Assembly (NCBI RefSeq): GCF_013416555.1
Contig: NZ_JACCFG010000005.1
Location: 310,001-374,000, forward strand
Length of the DNA: 64,000 nucleotides
Direction of reading: 5' to 3'
DNA from: Sphingomonas sp. R-74633
Lineage (GTDB): Bacteria; Pseudomonadota; Alphaproteobacteria; Sphingomonadales; Sphingomonadaceae
Position 1 is the first letter of the stretch, and every line of letters begins with the position of its first letter. Positions 35,990 through 44,681 of the stretch are shown piece after piece. A program made the translations under genes and the position numbers. The notes beneath the pieces were generated by a model, which searched no databases, was not told the DNA's origin, and saw only the letters and a program-made list of their open reading frames with translations.

Positions 35990-37477
35990 TCAGATCGCGT
36001 CCGGCCCTTCATTGCCCGGATGATTCTTCAGCTCGTCGCCGACCAAGGTCACCACGTGCAGCACGTTGGTCGAGCCCGGGGTGCGGAACGGCACGCCGGC
36101 GCACAGCACCACGCGGTCGCCCGCTGCGGCGATATGGTGGCGCAGCGCCATGCGCTTGGCCTTGGCGACCATCTCCTCGAAAGAATCGACGTCGCGGGTG
36201 TGCACTGCATGCACGCCCCACAGCAGGCCGAGCCGGCGCGCGGTCTCGATATGCGGGGTCAGCACCAGGATCGGCACCGCCGGACGCTCGCGGGCGATGC
36301 GCCGCGCGGTCGAGCCCGAGGTGGTGAAGCAGGCGATGCCCGAAGCCGAGACCGTCTTGGCGATGTTCTTCGCCGCTTCGGCCAGTGCGTCGGCGGTGGT
36401 CGGATCGGGGCGCGTCACGGTGAAGTGGACGCGGTCGCCATGCATGGGATCGCGCTCCACCGAATCGGCGATCGAGTGCATCATCGCCACCGATTCGACC
36501 GGCCATTTGCCCGCGGCGCTTTCGGCCGAGAGCATGATCGCGTCGGCGCCGTCATAGACCGCGGTTGCGACGTCGGAGACTTCGGCGCGCGTCGGCGACG
36601 GAGTCTCGATCATCGATTCGAGCATCTGCGTGGCGACGATCACCGGGCGGCCCATGCGGCGCGCGGTCTCGACGATGCGCTTCTGCAGCGGCGGCACGGT
36701 CTGCGGCGGCAGCTCGACGCCCAGGTCGCCGCGGGCGACCATCACGCCGTCGCACTGCTCGACGATCTCGTCGAGGCGGGCGATTGCCGAGGGCTTCTCG
36801 ATCTTGGCGAGCAGCGCCGCCTTGCCGCCGATCAGGCGGCGGGCTTCCATCAGATCCTCGGGGCGCTGGACGAAGCTGAGCGCGATCCAGTCGGCGCCCT
36901 GCTCGACCGCGAAGGCGAGGTCGCTGCGGTCCTTCTCGGTCAGCGCGGCCATCGGCAGCACCATGTCGGGCACGTTCAGGCCCTTGTTGTTCGACAGCGC
37001 GCCGCCGACCTCGACGATCGTGGTCAGCCGGTCCGGCGCGACCGAGACGAGGCGGAGCACCAGCTTGCCGTCGTCGAGCAGCAGCCGTGCGCCTTCGTGC
37101 GCGGACTCGAAGATCTCGCGGTGCGGCAGCTCGACGCGGGTCGCGTCGCCCGGGGTCTTGTCGCGGTCGAGGATGAACTCATGGCCGGTGACCAGCTGGA
37201 CCTTGCCGTCGGCGAACTTGCCGACGCGCAGCTTCGGTCCCTGAAGGTCGGCCAGGATCGTGGTCGGCCGGCCGTATTTCTTCTCCATGCCGCGGATCGC
37301 CGCGAACAGCGGCACCTTCGAGGCCTGGTCGCCATGGCTCATGTTGATGCGGAACGCGTCGGCGCCCGCCTCGAACAGCTTGGCGATCATCTCGGGCGTC
37401 GCGCTGGCAGGGCCGAGCGTGGCGAGGATGCGGACCTTGCGGCTGCGGGGGCTGATTGCCTTCGTCATCGTTGTCAT
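35990..37477 (-). CDS. pyk: Pyruvate kinase
   Basis: Converts phosphoenolpyruvate and ADP to pyruvate and ATP. ATLGPASATPEMI, FRINMSHGD, AKIEKPSAIARLDEI (catalytic Lys), VARGDLGVELP and ATQMLESMI are the family motifs. 495 residues from ATG 37477, preceded by GAGG. A second ATG 9 bases on is possible. A TTGATC and TAGAGG pair in the 67-base divergent spacer may be its promoter. Confidence 0.97.
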   Translation of the reverse strand: MTTMTKAISPRSRKVRILATLGPASATPEMIAKLFEAGADAFRINMSHGDQASKVPLFAAIRGMEKKYGRPTTILADLQGPKLRVGKFADGKVQLVTGHEFILDRDKTPGDATRVELPHREIFESAHEGARLLLDDGKLVLRLVSVAPDRLTTIVEVGGALSNNKGLNVPDMVLPMAALTEKDRSDLAFAVEQGADWIALSFVQRPEDLMEARRLIGGKAALLAKIEKPSAIARLDEIVEQCDGVMVARGDLGVELPPQTVPPLQKRIVETARRMGRPVIVATQMLESMIETPSPTRAEVSDVATAVYDGADAIMLSAESAAGKWPVESVAMMHSIADSVERDPMHGDRVHFTVTRPDPTTADALAEAAKNIAKTVSASGIACFTTSGSTARRIARERPAVPILVLTPHIETARRLGLLWGVHAVHTRDVDSFEEMVAKAKRMALRHHIAAAGDRVVLCAGVPFRTPGSTNVLHVVTLVGDELKNHPGNEGPDAI

Positions 37478-37544
37478 ATCCTCGGCTTGTGCCCGGGTGC
37501 CTCTAGTCTCATATCCCAGCGGATCAAGTTTGGAGGTGTGATTA

Positions 37545-37922
37545 ATGGACGAACTCGACAAACTGGATGACGCTACCGCCGCCAAGGCGTTCCGCAGTCT
37601 CGTCCGTCATCTCCGCCATCGCACCGACGCACAGAACATCGATCTGATGGGCCTTGCCGGCTTTTGCCGCAACTGCCTGGCCGACTGGATCGTCGAGGGC
37701 GACGCCGCGATCGACCGCGAAGAGGCGCGCCGCATCATCTACGACATGCCCTTTTCGCAGTGGAAGGCGCAGTATCAGGCCGAAGCCACGCCCGAGCAGA
37801 TCGCCCGGATGGAGGCCAGCCAGAAGAAGAACGAGTCCGCCGCCGACGAAGCGCTGGACGAGGCTCTCGACGAGAGCTTCCCGGCTAGTGACCCGCCGGC
37901 GATGACCGAACCGGGCCGCTGA
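37545..37922 (+). CDS. DUF1244 domain protein
   Basis: 125 residues. The core NIDLMGLAGFCRNCLADWI ... EARRIIYDMPFSQWKAQYQ is the DUF1244 signature. The acidic C-terminal tail (ADEALDEALDESFPASDPPA) is a short motif often seen in small stress or storage proteins. GGAGG lies upstream. The 3' end overlaps the convergent GDSL gene by 38 bases. Function unknown. Confidence 0.9.
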   Translation: MDELDKLDDATAAKAFRSLVRHLRHRTDAQNIDLMGLAGFCRNCLADWIVEGDAAIDREEARRIIYDMPFSQWKAQYQAEATPEQIARMEASQKKNESAADEALDEALDESFPASDPPAMTEPGR

Positions 37923-38700
37923 CCGGCAGGCGCGGCGGCACCGGCACGCGCGGCTTGGGCAGGGGTGCCAGCTTCCACTGCAGCGCCTTGCCCACGGCAG
38001 CGCGCCAGATGTCATAGCCCGGGCGGGTCATGTGCAGCCCGTCCTCGCGGAACAGCTCGGGCCGCGGCCGGCCGTCCAGCCCCAGCATCGGCGGCACGAT
38101 GTCGACATAGCCGAGCCGCGGATCGGTCGCGACATAGTCGCGCACCAGCGCGTTGGTTTCGCGGATGCTGTCGTACAGCCGCCAGCGCGACAGGCTCGGC
38201 TTGATCGAGATGAACAGGATCCGCGTCTGGGGCAGGCGCAGATGGACCTTGGTCACCAAAGTCTGGAAGTCGGACGCCACCACCTCGGGCGAATGGCCGG
38301 CTTCCAGGTCGTTGTCGCCCGCGTAGAAGACGATCGTCCTGGGGGCGTAGGGAATGACGATCCGATCGACATAGCGCACGCTGTCCGGGATCGTGGAGCC
38401 GCCAAAGCCGCGGTTGATCACATTATGCCCGGCAAAGTCGCGGGTCAGGTCGCTCCACATCCGGATGCTCGAGCTGCCGAGGAACACCACGCCGCCGGGT
38501 GCCGGGCGGACCAGCGCGTCGCGCGCCTCGAACGCCGCGATCTCGGCGGCGAAGGGCTGGCGCTCCGCCGGCGCCGGACGCGGCGGCACGTGCATCGTCG
38601 GCGGCAGCTGGATCGGTGCCGCCGGCCGGTTCTGGGCCGGAGCGGTGGCGGGCAGCAGGGTGAGGGCAGCGGCGATAAGCGTCGGAATATGTCGAAACAT
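37885..38700 (-). CDS. Secreted SGNH/GDSL hydrolase
   Basis: 271 residues with a signal peptide ending TAPAQ. Block I is GGVVFLGSSSIRMW (Ser nucleophile), block II GFGGS, block III YAGDNDLEAG, block V DGLHMTRPGY (Asp and His). This is an esterase or deacetylase of cell-surface glycans by family analogy. The 3' end overlaps DUF1244 in antisense by 38 bases. AGGAC precedes the ATG. Confidence 0.9.
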   Translation of the reverse strand: MFRHIPTLIAAALTLLPATAPAQNRPAAPIQLPPTMHVPPRPAPAERQPFAAEIAAFEARDALVRPAPGGVVFLGSSSIRMWSDLTRDFAGHNVINRGFGGSTIPDSVRYVDRIVIPYAPRTIVFYAGDNDLEAGHSPEVVASDFQTLVTKVHLRLPQTRILFISIKPSLSRWRLYDSIRETNALVRDYVATDPRLGYVDIVPPMLGLDGRPRPELFREDGLHMTRPGYDIWRAAVGKALQWKLAPLPKPRVPVPPRLPVSGPVRSSPAGH

Positions 38701-38801
38701 GTCCTGCCCGATAAAGCGCCGAGCGATTCGCCGCAAATGAGTCTTGAGCGATAGGCCCGGCTTCTCTAATCGCCCCGCTTCACCCTTATCAGGAGCCTTT
38801 C

Positions 38802-39038
38802 ATGTCCGACTCGATTTCCGCCGAACAGCTGCGCCTCCTCATCGAGCGCATCGAGCGGCTCGAGGAAGAGAAGAAGGGCATCGCCGACGACATCAAGGAC
38901 GTCTACGGCGAAGCCAAGGCCACCGGCTTCGACGTCAAGACGATGCGCAACATCGTCCGCCTGCGGAAGATGGAGAAGCATCACCGCGACGAGGCGGAGA
39001 TGCTGCTCGAGACCTACAAGCAGGCGCTCGGCATCTGA
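38802..39038 (+). CDS. gapR: DUF2312 nucleoid-associated protein GapR
   Basis: 78 residues, almost entirely helical ([42 protein letters not shown]). This is the DUF2312 family, shown in Caulobacter to be GapR, which binds overtwisted DNA ahead of forks and polymerases and helps topoisomerases. Conserved basic residues in the second helix fit DNA binding. AGGAG precedes the ATG. The adjacent yebC is on the same strand 75 bases downstream. Confidence 0.92.
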   Translation: MSDSISAEQLRLLIERIERLEEEKKGIADDIKDVYGEAKATGFDVKTMRNIVRLRKMEKHHRDEAEMLLETYKQALGI

Positions 39039-39113
39039 TCTTCTCCCCGGGGGCATTGCGCCCCCGGCTCGGCCTGGCCTAAAGCCGCGCGACCAGTTTC
39101 ATACGAGAGCGCA

Positions 39114-39857
39114 ATGGCAGGCCATTCCAAATTCAAGAACATCATGCACCGCAAGGGCGCGCAGGATAAGAAGCGCTCGGGCATGTTCTCCAAGCTCAGC
39201 CGCGAAATCACCGTCGCCGCCAAGATGGGCTTGCCCGATCCCGACATGAACCCGCGCCTGCGCGCCGCGATCAACGCGGCCAAGGCGCAGTCGATGCCCA
39301 AGGACAATATCTCCCGGGCCATCGACAAGGCGAGCAAGGGCGAAGGCGAGAATTACGAAGAGATCCGCTACGAGGCGTTCGGCCCCGGCGGCGTGAGCCT
39401 CATCGTCGAGACGTTGACCGACAATCGCAACCGCACCGTCACCAATGTGCGCACCGCGATCGCCAAGAATGGCGGCAATCTCGGCGCGCCTGGCTCGGTC
39501 AGCCACGCCTTCGACCGCATGGGCCTGATCAACTATCCCGCCAAGGCCGGCGACGCCGACAAGGTGTTCGAAGCCGCGCTCGAAGCCGGCGCCGAGGACG
39601 TGACCAGTTCCGAGGACGGCCACGAGATCTGGACCGCGCAGGGCGATCTCCACGAAGTCGCCAAGGCGCTCGAGCCGGTGCTCGGCGAAGCCGAAGGCGC
39701 CAAGCTCGCCTGGCGCCCGCAGACGATGATCGATGTGGCCGAAGGCGATGCCGCGACTCTGTTCAAGCTGATCGACGCGCTCGACGACGATGACGACGTC
39801 CAGACCGTCTGGGGCAATTACGAAGTCTCGGACGACGTGATGGAGAAGCTGGGTTGA
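39114..39857 (+). CDS. yebC: YebC/PmpR-family regulator
   Basis: 247 residues. [19 protein letters not shown] and EGYG-like [14 protein letters not shown] are the TACO1/YebC hallmarks. Members act on translation of polyproline stretches or as transcription regulators. It sits just before ruvC, as in many bacteria, with a repeat element between. Confidence 0.93.
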   Translation: MAGHSKFKNIMHRKGAQDKKRSGMFSKLSREITVAAKMGLPDPDMNPRLRAAINAAKAQSMPKDNISRAIDKASKGEGENYEEIRYEAFGPGGVSLIVETLTDNRNRTVTNVRTAIAKNGGNLGAPGSVSHAFDRMGLINYPAKAGDADKVFEAALEAGAEDVTSSEDGHEIWTAQGDLHEVAKALEPVLGEAEGAKLAWRPQTMIDVAEGDAATLFKLIDALDDDDDVQTVWGNYEVSDDVMEKLG

Positions 39858-39862
39858 GCAAG

Positions 39863-39963
39863 TTCCCCTCCCGCTTGCGGGAGGGGTTAGGGGAGGGGAT
39901 GTCCTTCCCCGACCTCGCATTTCGACAAGCCCTCCCCCCACCTCTCCCGCAAGCGGGAGGGGC
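39863..39963. repeat. Paired palindromic repeat element between yebC and ruvC
   Basis: Left arm 39863-39899 (CCCCTCCCGCTTGCGGGAGGGG and a trailing GA-rich part) and right arm 39930-39963 (reverse complement) bracket a short spacer. The right arm ends in GGGAGGGG, which is the ruvC ribosome site. Confidence 0.85.
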
Positions 39964-39966
39964 GTT

Positions 39967-40455
39967 ATGATCATCCTCGGCCTCGATCCCGGCCTCGGCA
40001 CCACCGGCTGGGGCCTCATCCGTGCTGAGGGCAATCGCCTGTCGCACATCGCCAATGGCCGGTTGAAGACCGACACGCAGGCGCCGCTGCCCCGGCGCCT
40101 CGCCCATCTCGACGCGATGCTCGCCGCGCTGATCGCCGATCACGCGCCGGAAGCAGCCGCCGTCGAGGAAGTGTTCGTCAATTCCAATGCCCAGTCGACG
40201 CTCAAACTCGGCCAGGCGCGCGGGGTGGTGCTGTGCGCTGCGGCGCGGATCGGCATCGATGTCGGCGAGTACAAGCCGAGCACGGTCAAGAAATCGGTGG
40301 TCGGCGTCGGCAATGCCGACAAGGAGCAGGTCCATGCGATGGTCGGCCGGCTGCTGCCCGGCGTGAAGATCGACGGTGCCGATGCCGCCGACGCGCTCGC
40401 CGTGGCCATCTGCCACGCCCACCATCTGGCGAGCGCGCGCTTCGGGCTGCGCTAG
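39967..40455 (+). CDS. ruvC: Holliday junction resolvase RuvC
   Basis: 162 residues. [15 protein letters not shown] carries the first catalytic Asp. [21 protein letters not shown] gives the Glu, and [17 protein letters not shown] the C-terminal Asp pair. It cuts Holliday junctions after branch migration by RuvAB. The ribosome site lies inside a palindromic repeat. The stop overlaps the next gene's stop in CTAG. Confidence 0.97.
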   Translation: MIILGLDPGLGTTGWGLIRAEGNRLSHIANGRLKTDTQAPLPRRLAHLDAMLAALIADHAPEAAAVEEVFVNSNAQSTLKLGQARGVVLCAAARIGIDVGEYKPSTVKKSVVGVGNADKEQVHAMVGRLLPGVKIDGADAADALAVAICHAHHLASARFGLR

Positions 40456-40895
40456 GCCGCCAGCGTGAAGCTTCGACTGTCCTCGTCATCATTGGAGGCG
40501 CGTTCGACCGGCCGGCTGCGCTGTGCCCGCGCCGCGCGCCGCCGCATCGGCAGCCGCGCCCCGATCCACTGGCGCAGCGCGCCGAAGCGCAGCGTCGATG
40601 CCGCCATCGCCGCGACGGTCAGCGCCTCGACCAGCGCACTGATCTCGAACATCGAGATCCAGCCGGCGATCTCGGGCACCGCCATGGTGAACAGCCTCAG
40701 GCCGTCTTCCTCGAGGAACCAGAAGCACAACGCGCCTAGCACGCCCAGGATCGCCCAGGTGATCACCGCCCCGCGCTTGATCCGCGCCAGCCGCGCCGCC
40801 GGCCCTTCGACCAGCGCGCGGCGCAGCCACCGCCCGATCGGCGTGCCCTCCGCCAGCAACAACATGCACCAGAGTCCGAGCAGCGCGACGATCAT
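40452..40895 (-). CDS. Small inner-membrane protein, unknown
   Basis: 147 residues with three hydrophobic helices (about 2-12, 38-58, 68-98) and a basic, low-complexity tail ([21 protein letters not shown]). I do not recognise a family. It is antisense to the ruv genes, with its stop shared with ruvC in CTAG. GGGGGAAGG lies upstream. Confidence 0.65.
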   Translation of the reverse strand: MIVALLGLWCMLLLAEGTPIGRWLRRALVEGPAARLARIKRGAVITWAILGVLGALCFWFLEEDGLRLFTMAVPEIAGWISMFEISALVEALTVAAMAASTLRFGALRQWIGARLPMRRRAARAQRSRPVERASNDDEDSRSFTLAA

Positions 40896-40957
40896 GTGCC
40901 TTCCCCCAATTCCCTTGTGCGGCAGATGGGAAGCCATGCCTCGCCCCGCCAGAGGGG

Positions 40958-41383
40958 CTATTCGAAGATCGCCCCTGCATCCTCGCTATCGAAGCCGCCG
41001 CCCCGCCGCGCCGCCGCGCCGCGCAGCCCGTTGAACAGGCCGATCAGCAGCACAGTGTTGACGATGATGCCGACGACGCTGAGCGTCGTGATCTTCAGCA
41101 ACAGTTCGAGCAGCAGGATCGCGAACCCGACGCCGCCCCAGATCAGCCCCCGTCCCGCGCGCAGACGGAAGCCGGCAATCGCGAAGATCGCAGCCTCCGG
41201 CAGGAAGAACAGCAGGAAGACGAGCGACCCGGCGGAGCGCATGCCGGTCAGCAGTCCGGCAGTCATGACCAGGCTCAGGAGCGTGAGCCCCGCCGCGATG
41301 AAGCAGGCGAAGCTGCCCAGTTGCGCGGCGCTTTCCGCGCCGTCCTGTGTCGTCAGGTCGACCGTCCACAAAGCCATTTGCAT
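40958..41383 (-). CDS. Four-helix membrane protein, unknown
   Basis: 141 residues with four hydrophobic segments (SFACFIAAGLTLLSLVMTAG, SLVFLLFFLPEAAIFAIAG, GLIWGGVGFAILLLELLLK, TLSVVGIIVNTVLLIGLF) and a basic C-terminus. GGGGGGAA precedes the ATG. The stop lies 62 bases from the start of the neighbour on the same strand. No named family is recognised. Confidence 0.65.
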   Translation of the reverse strand: MQMALWTVDLTTQDGAESAAQLGSFACFIAAGLTLLSLVMTAGLLTGMRSAGSLVFLLFFLPEAAIFAIAGFRLRAGRGLIWGGVGFAILLLELLLKITTLSVVGIIVNTVLLIGLFNGLRGAAARRGGGFDSEDAGAIFE

Positions 41384-41464
41384 TTCCCCCCTTTTGCCCG
41401 GCGCAAGGCTAGCACGCGATCGCCCGCCGTCCAGACCGGCGTTTTCGCTTTCCTACACAGGCTT

Positions 41465-41479
41465 GTTCCGCTTATGTAC
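41465..41479 (+). promoter_or_regulatory. Candidate LexA (SOS) box before ruvA
   Basis: GTTC-CGCTTAT-GTAC differs by one base from the alphaproteobacterial LexA consensus GTTC-N7-GTTC. It lies 116 bases before the ruvA start. Confidence 0.4.
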
Positions 41480-41560
41480 CGGGGGTGACCCAGCGCGCCA
41501 TCTCTCGCCCCTCGCCCGAGCCTCACGCGAAGATCGAGTCAACGGAGTCAATGTTTTTGC

Positions 41561-41576
41561 TCAACCAGCTGGTTGA
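41561..41576. promoter_or_regulatory. 16-base perfect palindrome before ruvA
   Basis: TCAACCAGCTGGTTGA is its own reverse complement and lies 18 bases before the ruvA ATG. It could be an operator or, in RNA, a small hairpin near the ribosome site. Confidence 0.55.
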
Positions 41577-41594
41577 ATGTCGGAGAGCCGGGGC

Positions 41595-42191
41595 ATGATT
41601 GCGCATCTCAAGGGCCGGCTCGAAGCCACCGGGATCGACCATGTCGTGATCGACGTGAACGGCGTCGGCTATCTCGCCGGCGCCTCGGCCAGGACGATCA
41701 CTGCGCTCGGTGCCATCGGCGAGTTCGCCACGCTCCACACCGAGATGCTGGTCAGCGAGGATTCGATCCGGCTGATGGGTTTTGCCACCGCCGCCGAGCG
41801 CGACTGGTTCCGCCTGCTCACCAGCGTGCAGGGCGTCGGCGCCAAGGTGGCGCTGGCGATCCTCTCGATCCTGAGCCCTGAGGAAGTGCAGACCGCCGTG
41901 GCGCGCGCCGATTCGGCGATGATCGCCCGGGCCAATGGCGTCGGCCCCAAGCTCGCCCAGCGCATCGTCAATGAATTGAAGGACAAGGCCGGCGGTGTCG
42001 CGCTCGGCAGTGGCGGCGCGGGCGCGGCCCCGGTGGGCGGCGCGGCGCAGGATGCGGTCTCGGCGATGCTCAACCTCGGCTTCAAGCCGGCGGAGGCGAG
42101 CGCCGCGGTGGGTGCCGCCGCCGACGAGCTGGGCGCGGCCGCGACGCTCGACGCACTGGTCCGCCTCGCGCTGCGCAAGGCAGCCAAGTGA
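41595..42191 (+). CDS. ruvA: Holliday junction-binding protein RuvA
   Basis: 198 residues. The N-terminal OB fold ([10 protein letters not shown] ... [12 protein letters not shown]) is followed by helix-hairpin-helix motifs ([37 protein letters not shown]) and a C-terminal RuvB-binding domain after a Gly/Ala linker. Start ATG 41595 has GGAGAG upstream; TTG 41577 is in frame but less likely. A GFA gene follows with a 4-base GTGA overlap. Confidence 0.96.
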   Translation: MIAHLKGRLEATGIDHVVIDVNGVGYLAGASARTITALGAIGEFATLHTEMLVSEDSIRLMGFATAAERDWFRLLTSVQGVGAKVALAILSILSPEEVQTAVARADSAMIARANGVGPKLAQRIVNELKDKAGGVALGSGGAGAAPVGGAAQDAVSAMLNLGFKPAEASAAVGAAADELGAAATLDALVRLALRKAAK

Positions 42192-42586
42192 CGACCCGCA
42201 CCGCCACCTGCCGCTGCGGCCAGCTCAAGGCCGACGTTACCGGCGAGCCGGTGCGCATCTCGGTCTGCCATTGCCTCGATTGCAAGCGGCGCAGCGGCTC
42301 GGCCTTCTCGGCCCAGGCGCGCTACCCCCAGGATCAGGTCACGGTCACCGGCGCGGCGAAGAGCTGGGAGCATGTCAATGAGAGCGGCGCAGTCACCGAA
42401 TTCCATTTCTGCACCGAGTGCGGCGGCACCGTCTGGTATCGCGGCGGCGGGCTGCCCGATCTGATGGCGATCCCGATCGGCTGCTTTGCCGACCCCGGTT
42501 TCCCGGCGCCCTTCTACTCGGTGTATGAAGCGCGCAAGCACGACTGGCTGGAGATCACTGCCGAGGGAGTGGAGCATTATGACTGA
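42188..42586 (+). CDS. GFA-family zinc-binding protein
   Basis: 132 residues. Zinc-binding Cys motifs are [17 protein letters not shown] and CTECGG, the glutathione-dependent formaldehyde-activating (GFA) fold. Most relatives have unknown substrates. The GTG start overlaps the ruvA stop. Being coupled to ruvA is likely a recent or lineage-specific arrangement. Confidence 0.88.
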   Translation: MTTRTATCRCGQLKADVTGEPVRISVCHCLDCKRRSGSAFSAQARYPQDQVTVTGAAKSWEHVNESGAVTEFHFCTECGGTVWYRGGGLPDLMAIPIGCFADPGFPAPFYSVYEARKHDWLEITAEGVEHYD

Positions 42587-42613
42587 TGCTCGCCTCCGGG
42601 GTCCTGTGGCGAA

Positions 42614-42772
42614 GTGAGGGAGGACTATCCCAATTTCCGCCGGGCACAGCGTGAGCGTGGCCCCTATTATAGCGGACCGGCGGTGGTGCACGCCTTTCGC
42701 CGCAAGACCAGGATCGCGCTCGCGCTGGGTGTCGTGATCCTGATTGGCCTCGTTATCGGTTGGAATCTCTGA
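42614..42772 (+). CDS. 52-residue single-helix membrane protein
   Basis: From GTG 42614 the frame is MREDYPNFRRAQRERGPYYS, then VVHAFRRKTR and one hydrophobic helix to IGWNL before TGA. The basic N-terminus and one transmembrane helix suggest an N-in topology. No strong ribosome site is visible. It fills the spacer between the GFA gene and the convergent dehydrogenase. Translation is inferred from composition and frame. Confidence 0.5.
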   Translation: MREDYPNFRRAQRERGPYYSGPAVVHAFRRKTRIALALGVVILIGLVIGWNL

Positions 42773-42783
42773 TGCGGCGCACT

Positions 42784-43680
42784 TCAGATCAGCGGCGTCA
42801 CCAGCGGCTTGCCGGCGAAATGCGCGTCGAGATTGGCGAGCACCAGCGCGCGCATCTCGGCGCGGCCTTCCTCGGTGGCGCTGCCCTGATGCGGGGCGAG
42901 GACCAAGTTTTCCAGCGCCCGCAGCGCCTCGGGTATCTGCGGCTCCTCGGCGAACACGTCGAGCCCGGCCCCGGCGATGCGGCCCTCGGCCAGTGCCGCG
43001 ACCAGCGCCGGCTCATCGACCAGGCTGCCCCGGGCGATGTTGACCAGCACGCCGCCCGGACCCAGCCGGTCGAGCACCGCGGCGTCGACGATCCTGTCGG
43101 TCCCGGCGCCGCCCGGCGCGGCGAGGATCAGCACGTCGCTCGCCTCGGCCAGCGCGGCGATGCCGGGCATGAAGCGCCACGGCACCGGCTTTTCGGAGCG
43201 CGCGCTGTAGAGCAATTCGCTGGCAAAGGGTGCCGCCCGCAGTGCGATGGCGTGGCCGATCTGGCCGAGCCCGAAAATGCCGATCCGGCGTCCGCTCGCT
43301 CGTCGGCCCAGCGGCGCCGCCCAGCCGCCGCTGCGCACCAGCGGGTCGTTCGCAGCAATCCGGCGCTGCACCGCGAGCATCAGCCCGATGGCAAGATCGG
43401 CGACATCCTCGGTCAGCACGCCGGGCGTCGTGGTCACCCGCACGCCGCGTGCCTTCAGCGCATCAAGGTCGAGCCGGTCATGCCCGACGCCGTGGATCGC
43501 CACGATCTCCAGCGCAGGCAGCTTGCCCAGCAGTTCGGCGTCCACTTTCGCCATGCCGCCGCCTACGATGGCGCGCGTCGTGGCGGGCGGATCGCCCTCG
43601 TGCAGCGTGAAGCGCTCGGCAAGCGCGGTGCGCAGCGCGGCGGAGATTTGCGAGGCGATCAGCAAGTCGGGGCGTGCCAT
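42784..43680 (-). CDS. D-isomer-specific 2-hydroxyacid dehydrogenase
   Basis: 298 residues. The NAD-binding loop is GIFGLGQIG. Catalytic Arg is in NIARGSLVDE, Glu in DVFAEEP and His in APHQGSATEE. It probably reduces glyoxylate or hydroxypyruvate or an unknown 2-keto acid, by similarity to GhrB-like enzymes. It is on the opposite strand to the ruv genes it separates. Confidence 0.92.
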   Translation of the reverse strand: MARPDLLIASQISAALRTALAERFTLHEGDPPATTRAIVGGGMAKVDAELLGKLPALEIVAIHGVGHDRLDLDALKARGVRVTTTPGVLTEDVADLAIGLMLAVQRRIAANDPLVRSGGWAAPLGRRASGRRIGIFGLGQIGHAIALRAAPFASELLYSARSEKPVPWRFMPGIAALAEASDVLILAAPGGAGTDRIVDAAVLDRLGPGGVLVNIARGSLVDEPALVAALAEGRIAGAGLDVFAEEPQIPEALRALENLVLAPHQGSATEEGRAEMRALVLANLDAHFAGKPLVTPLI

Positions 43681-43725
43681 GCGCTCGCCCTAGCCCCGTC
43701 GCTGCGGGCAGGATAGGTCGGTCGC

Positions 43726-44280
43726 ATGGAAATCGAAGTCAGCGCCGAAGCCAAGGACAAGTCGCTCAACCGCAAGGTGGCGATCACCGTCGTTGTGCTC
43801 TCGGTGTTCATGGGGCTGTGCGGGATCAAGGACGGCAATATCGTCCAGGGGATGCAGGCGGCCCAGTCGGCCTCGGTCGACAAGTGGAACGAGTATCAGG
43901 CGACCAAGACCAAGCAGCATGTCGCCGAAGCAAGCCGCCTCCAGATCGCCGCGCTGGCGGACCCGAAACGCGCCGCCCCGGTGCTCGCCGGGCTCGATGC
44001 CGACATCGCCAAATACAAGCAGGAGGCACCCCGCCTCGCCGCCGATGCCAAGGCGCAGGCCGACCAATATGACGCGCTCAACGTCCATGACGACCAGTTC
44101 GACGCCAGCGACGCCGCGGTCTCGACGGCGATCTCGATCGCGGCGGTGGCTGCGCTGGCCGAGAGCGCCTGGCTGCTCTGGGCCGCCTGGGCATTCGGCG
44201 GCTTCGGGCTGTTCATGGGGCTGTGCGGGTTCCTCGGCTGGGGCTTCCATCCGGCGCTGCTGAGCGGGTTGTTGGGATGA
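43726..44280 (+). CDS. DUF4337 membrane protein
   Basis: 184 residues. An N-terminal transmembrane helix, a long helical periplasmic or cytoplasmic hairpin (EYQATKTKQHVAEASRLQIA) and two C-terminal helices match the DUF4337 layout. VFMGLCGIKDG and LFMGLCGFLGW share a 20-base exact DNA repeat (43805-43824 and 44210-44229). Function unknown. The stop overlaps the next gene in ATGA. Confidence 0.85.
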   Translation: MEIEVSAEAKDKSLNRKVAITVVVLSVFMGLCGIKDGNIVQGMQAAQSASVDKWNEYQATKTKQHVAEASRLQIAALADPKRAAPVLAGLDADIAKYKQEAPRLAADAKAQADQYDALNVHDDQFDASDAAVSTAISIAAVAALAESAWLLWAAWAFGGFGLFMGLCGFLGWGFHPALLSGLLG

Positions 44281-44681
44281 GCGATACCAATCACCCTTAT
44301 GTTCCCGGTTGGCAGGGTGAGCGTGGCTGGACTGCGCCGGGCGAACAGCCTTCTGGATTCTTGTCGTTCGAGGCGGGCGACCTCGGCGCTCCGTTCCGCA
44401 TCGAGCATGGACGCGACATGATGTACGATCATGGCGAGCTCCAGCAGGACTACAATTTTATCGACTATTTATTCGGCGATCCCGCCAAACCCGTACATGC
44501 GCGCCACTATCTGGGTGATCCGCATGTGTCGGTAGATCTTCCTGGCCTGCGCGCTGGCGCGACGCTGGCACAAGCGCGAGCTGCCTTTCCCGATGACATT
44601 CTTCGCTATCTTCAGCGCCGCTTCGATACGGTCAAAGTGTTGACCGGCGAGGGATATCGCGAGCTTTGGGCGGCAGCATGA
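44277..44681 (+). CDS. Hypothetical protein between DUF4337 and ruvB
   Basis: 134 residues, soluble, with aromatic and acidic residues ([38 protein letters not shown]). No family recognised. The ATG overlaps DUF4337's stop, and its stop overlaps the ruvB start, both in ATGA, so the three genes are coupled. Codons are less GC-biased than those of neighbours. Confidence 0.75.
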   Translation: MSDTNHPYVPGWQGERGWTAPGEQPSGFLSFEAGDLGAPFRIEHGRDMMYDHGELQQDYNFIDYLFGDPAKPVHARHYLGDPHVSVDLPGLRAGATLAQARAAFPDDILRYLQRRFDTVKVLTGEGYRELWAAA

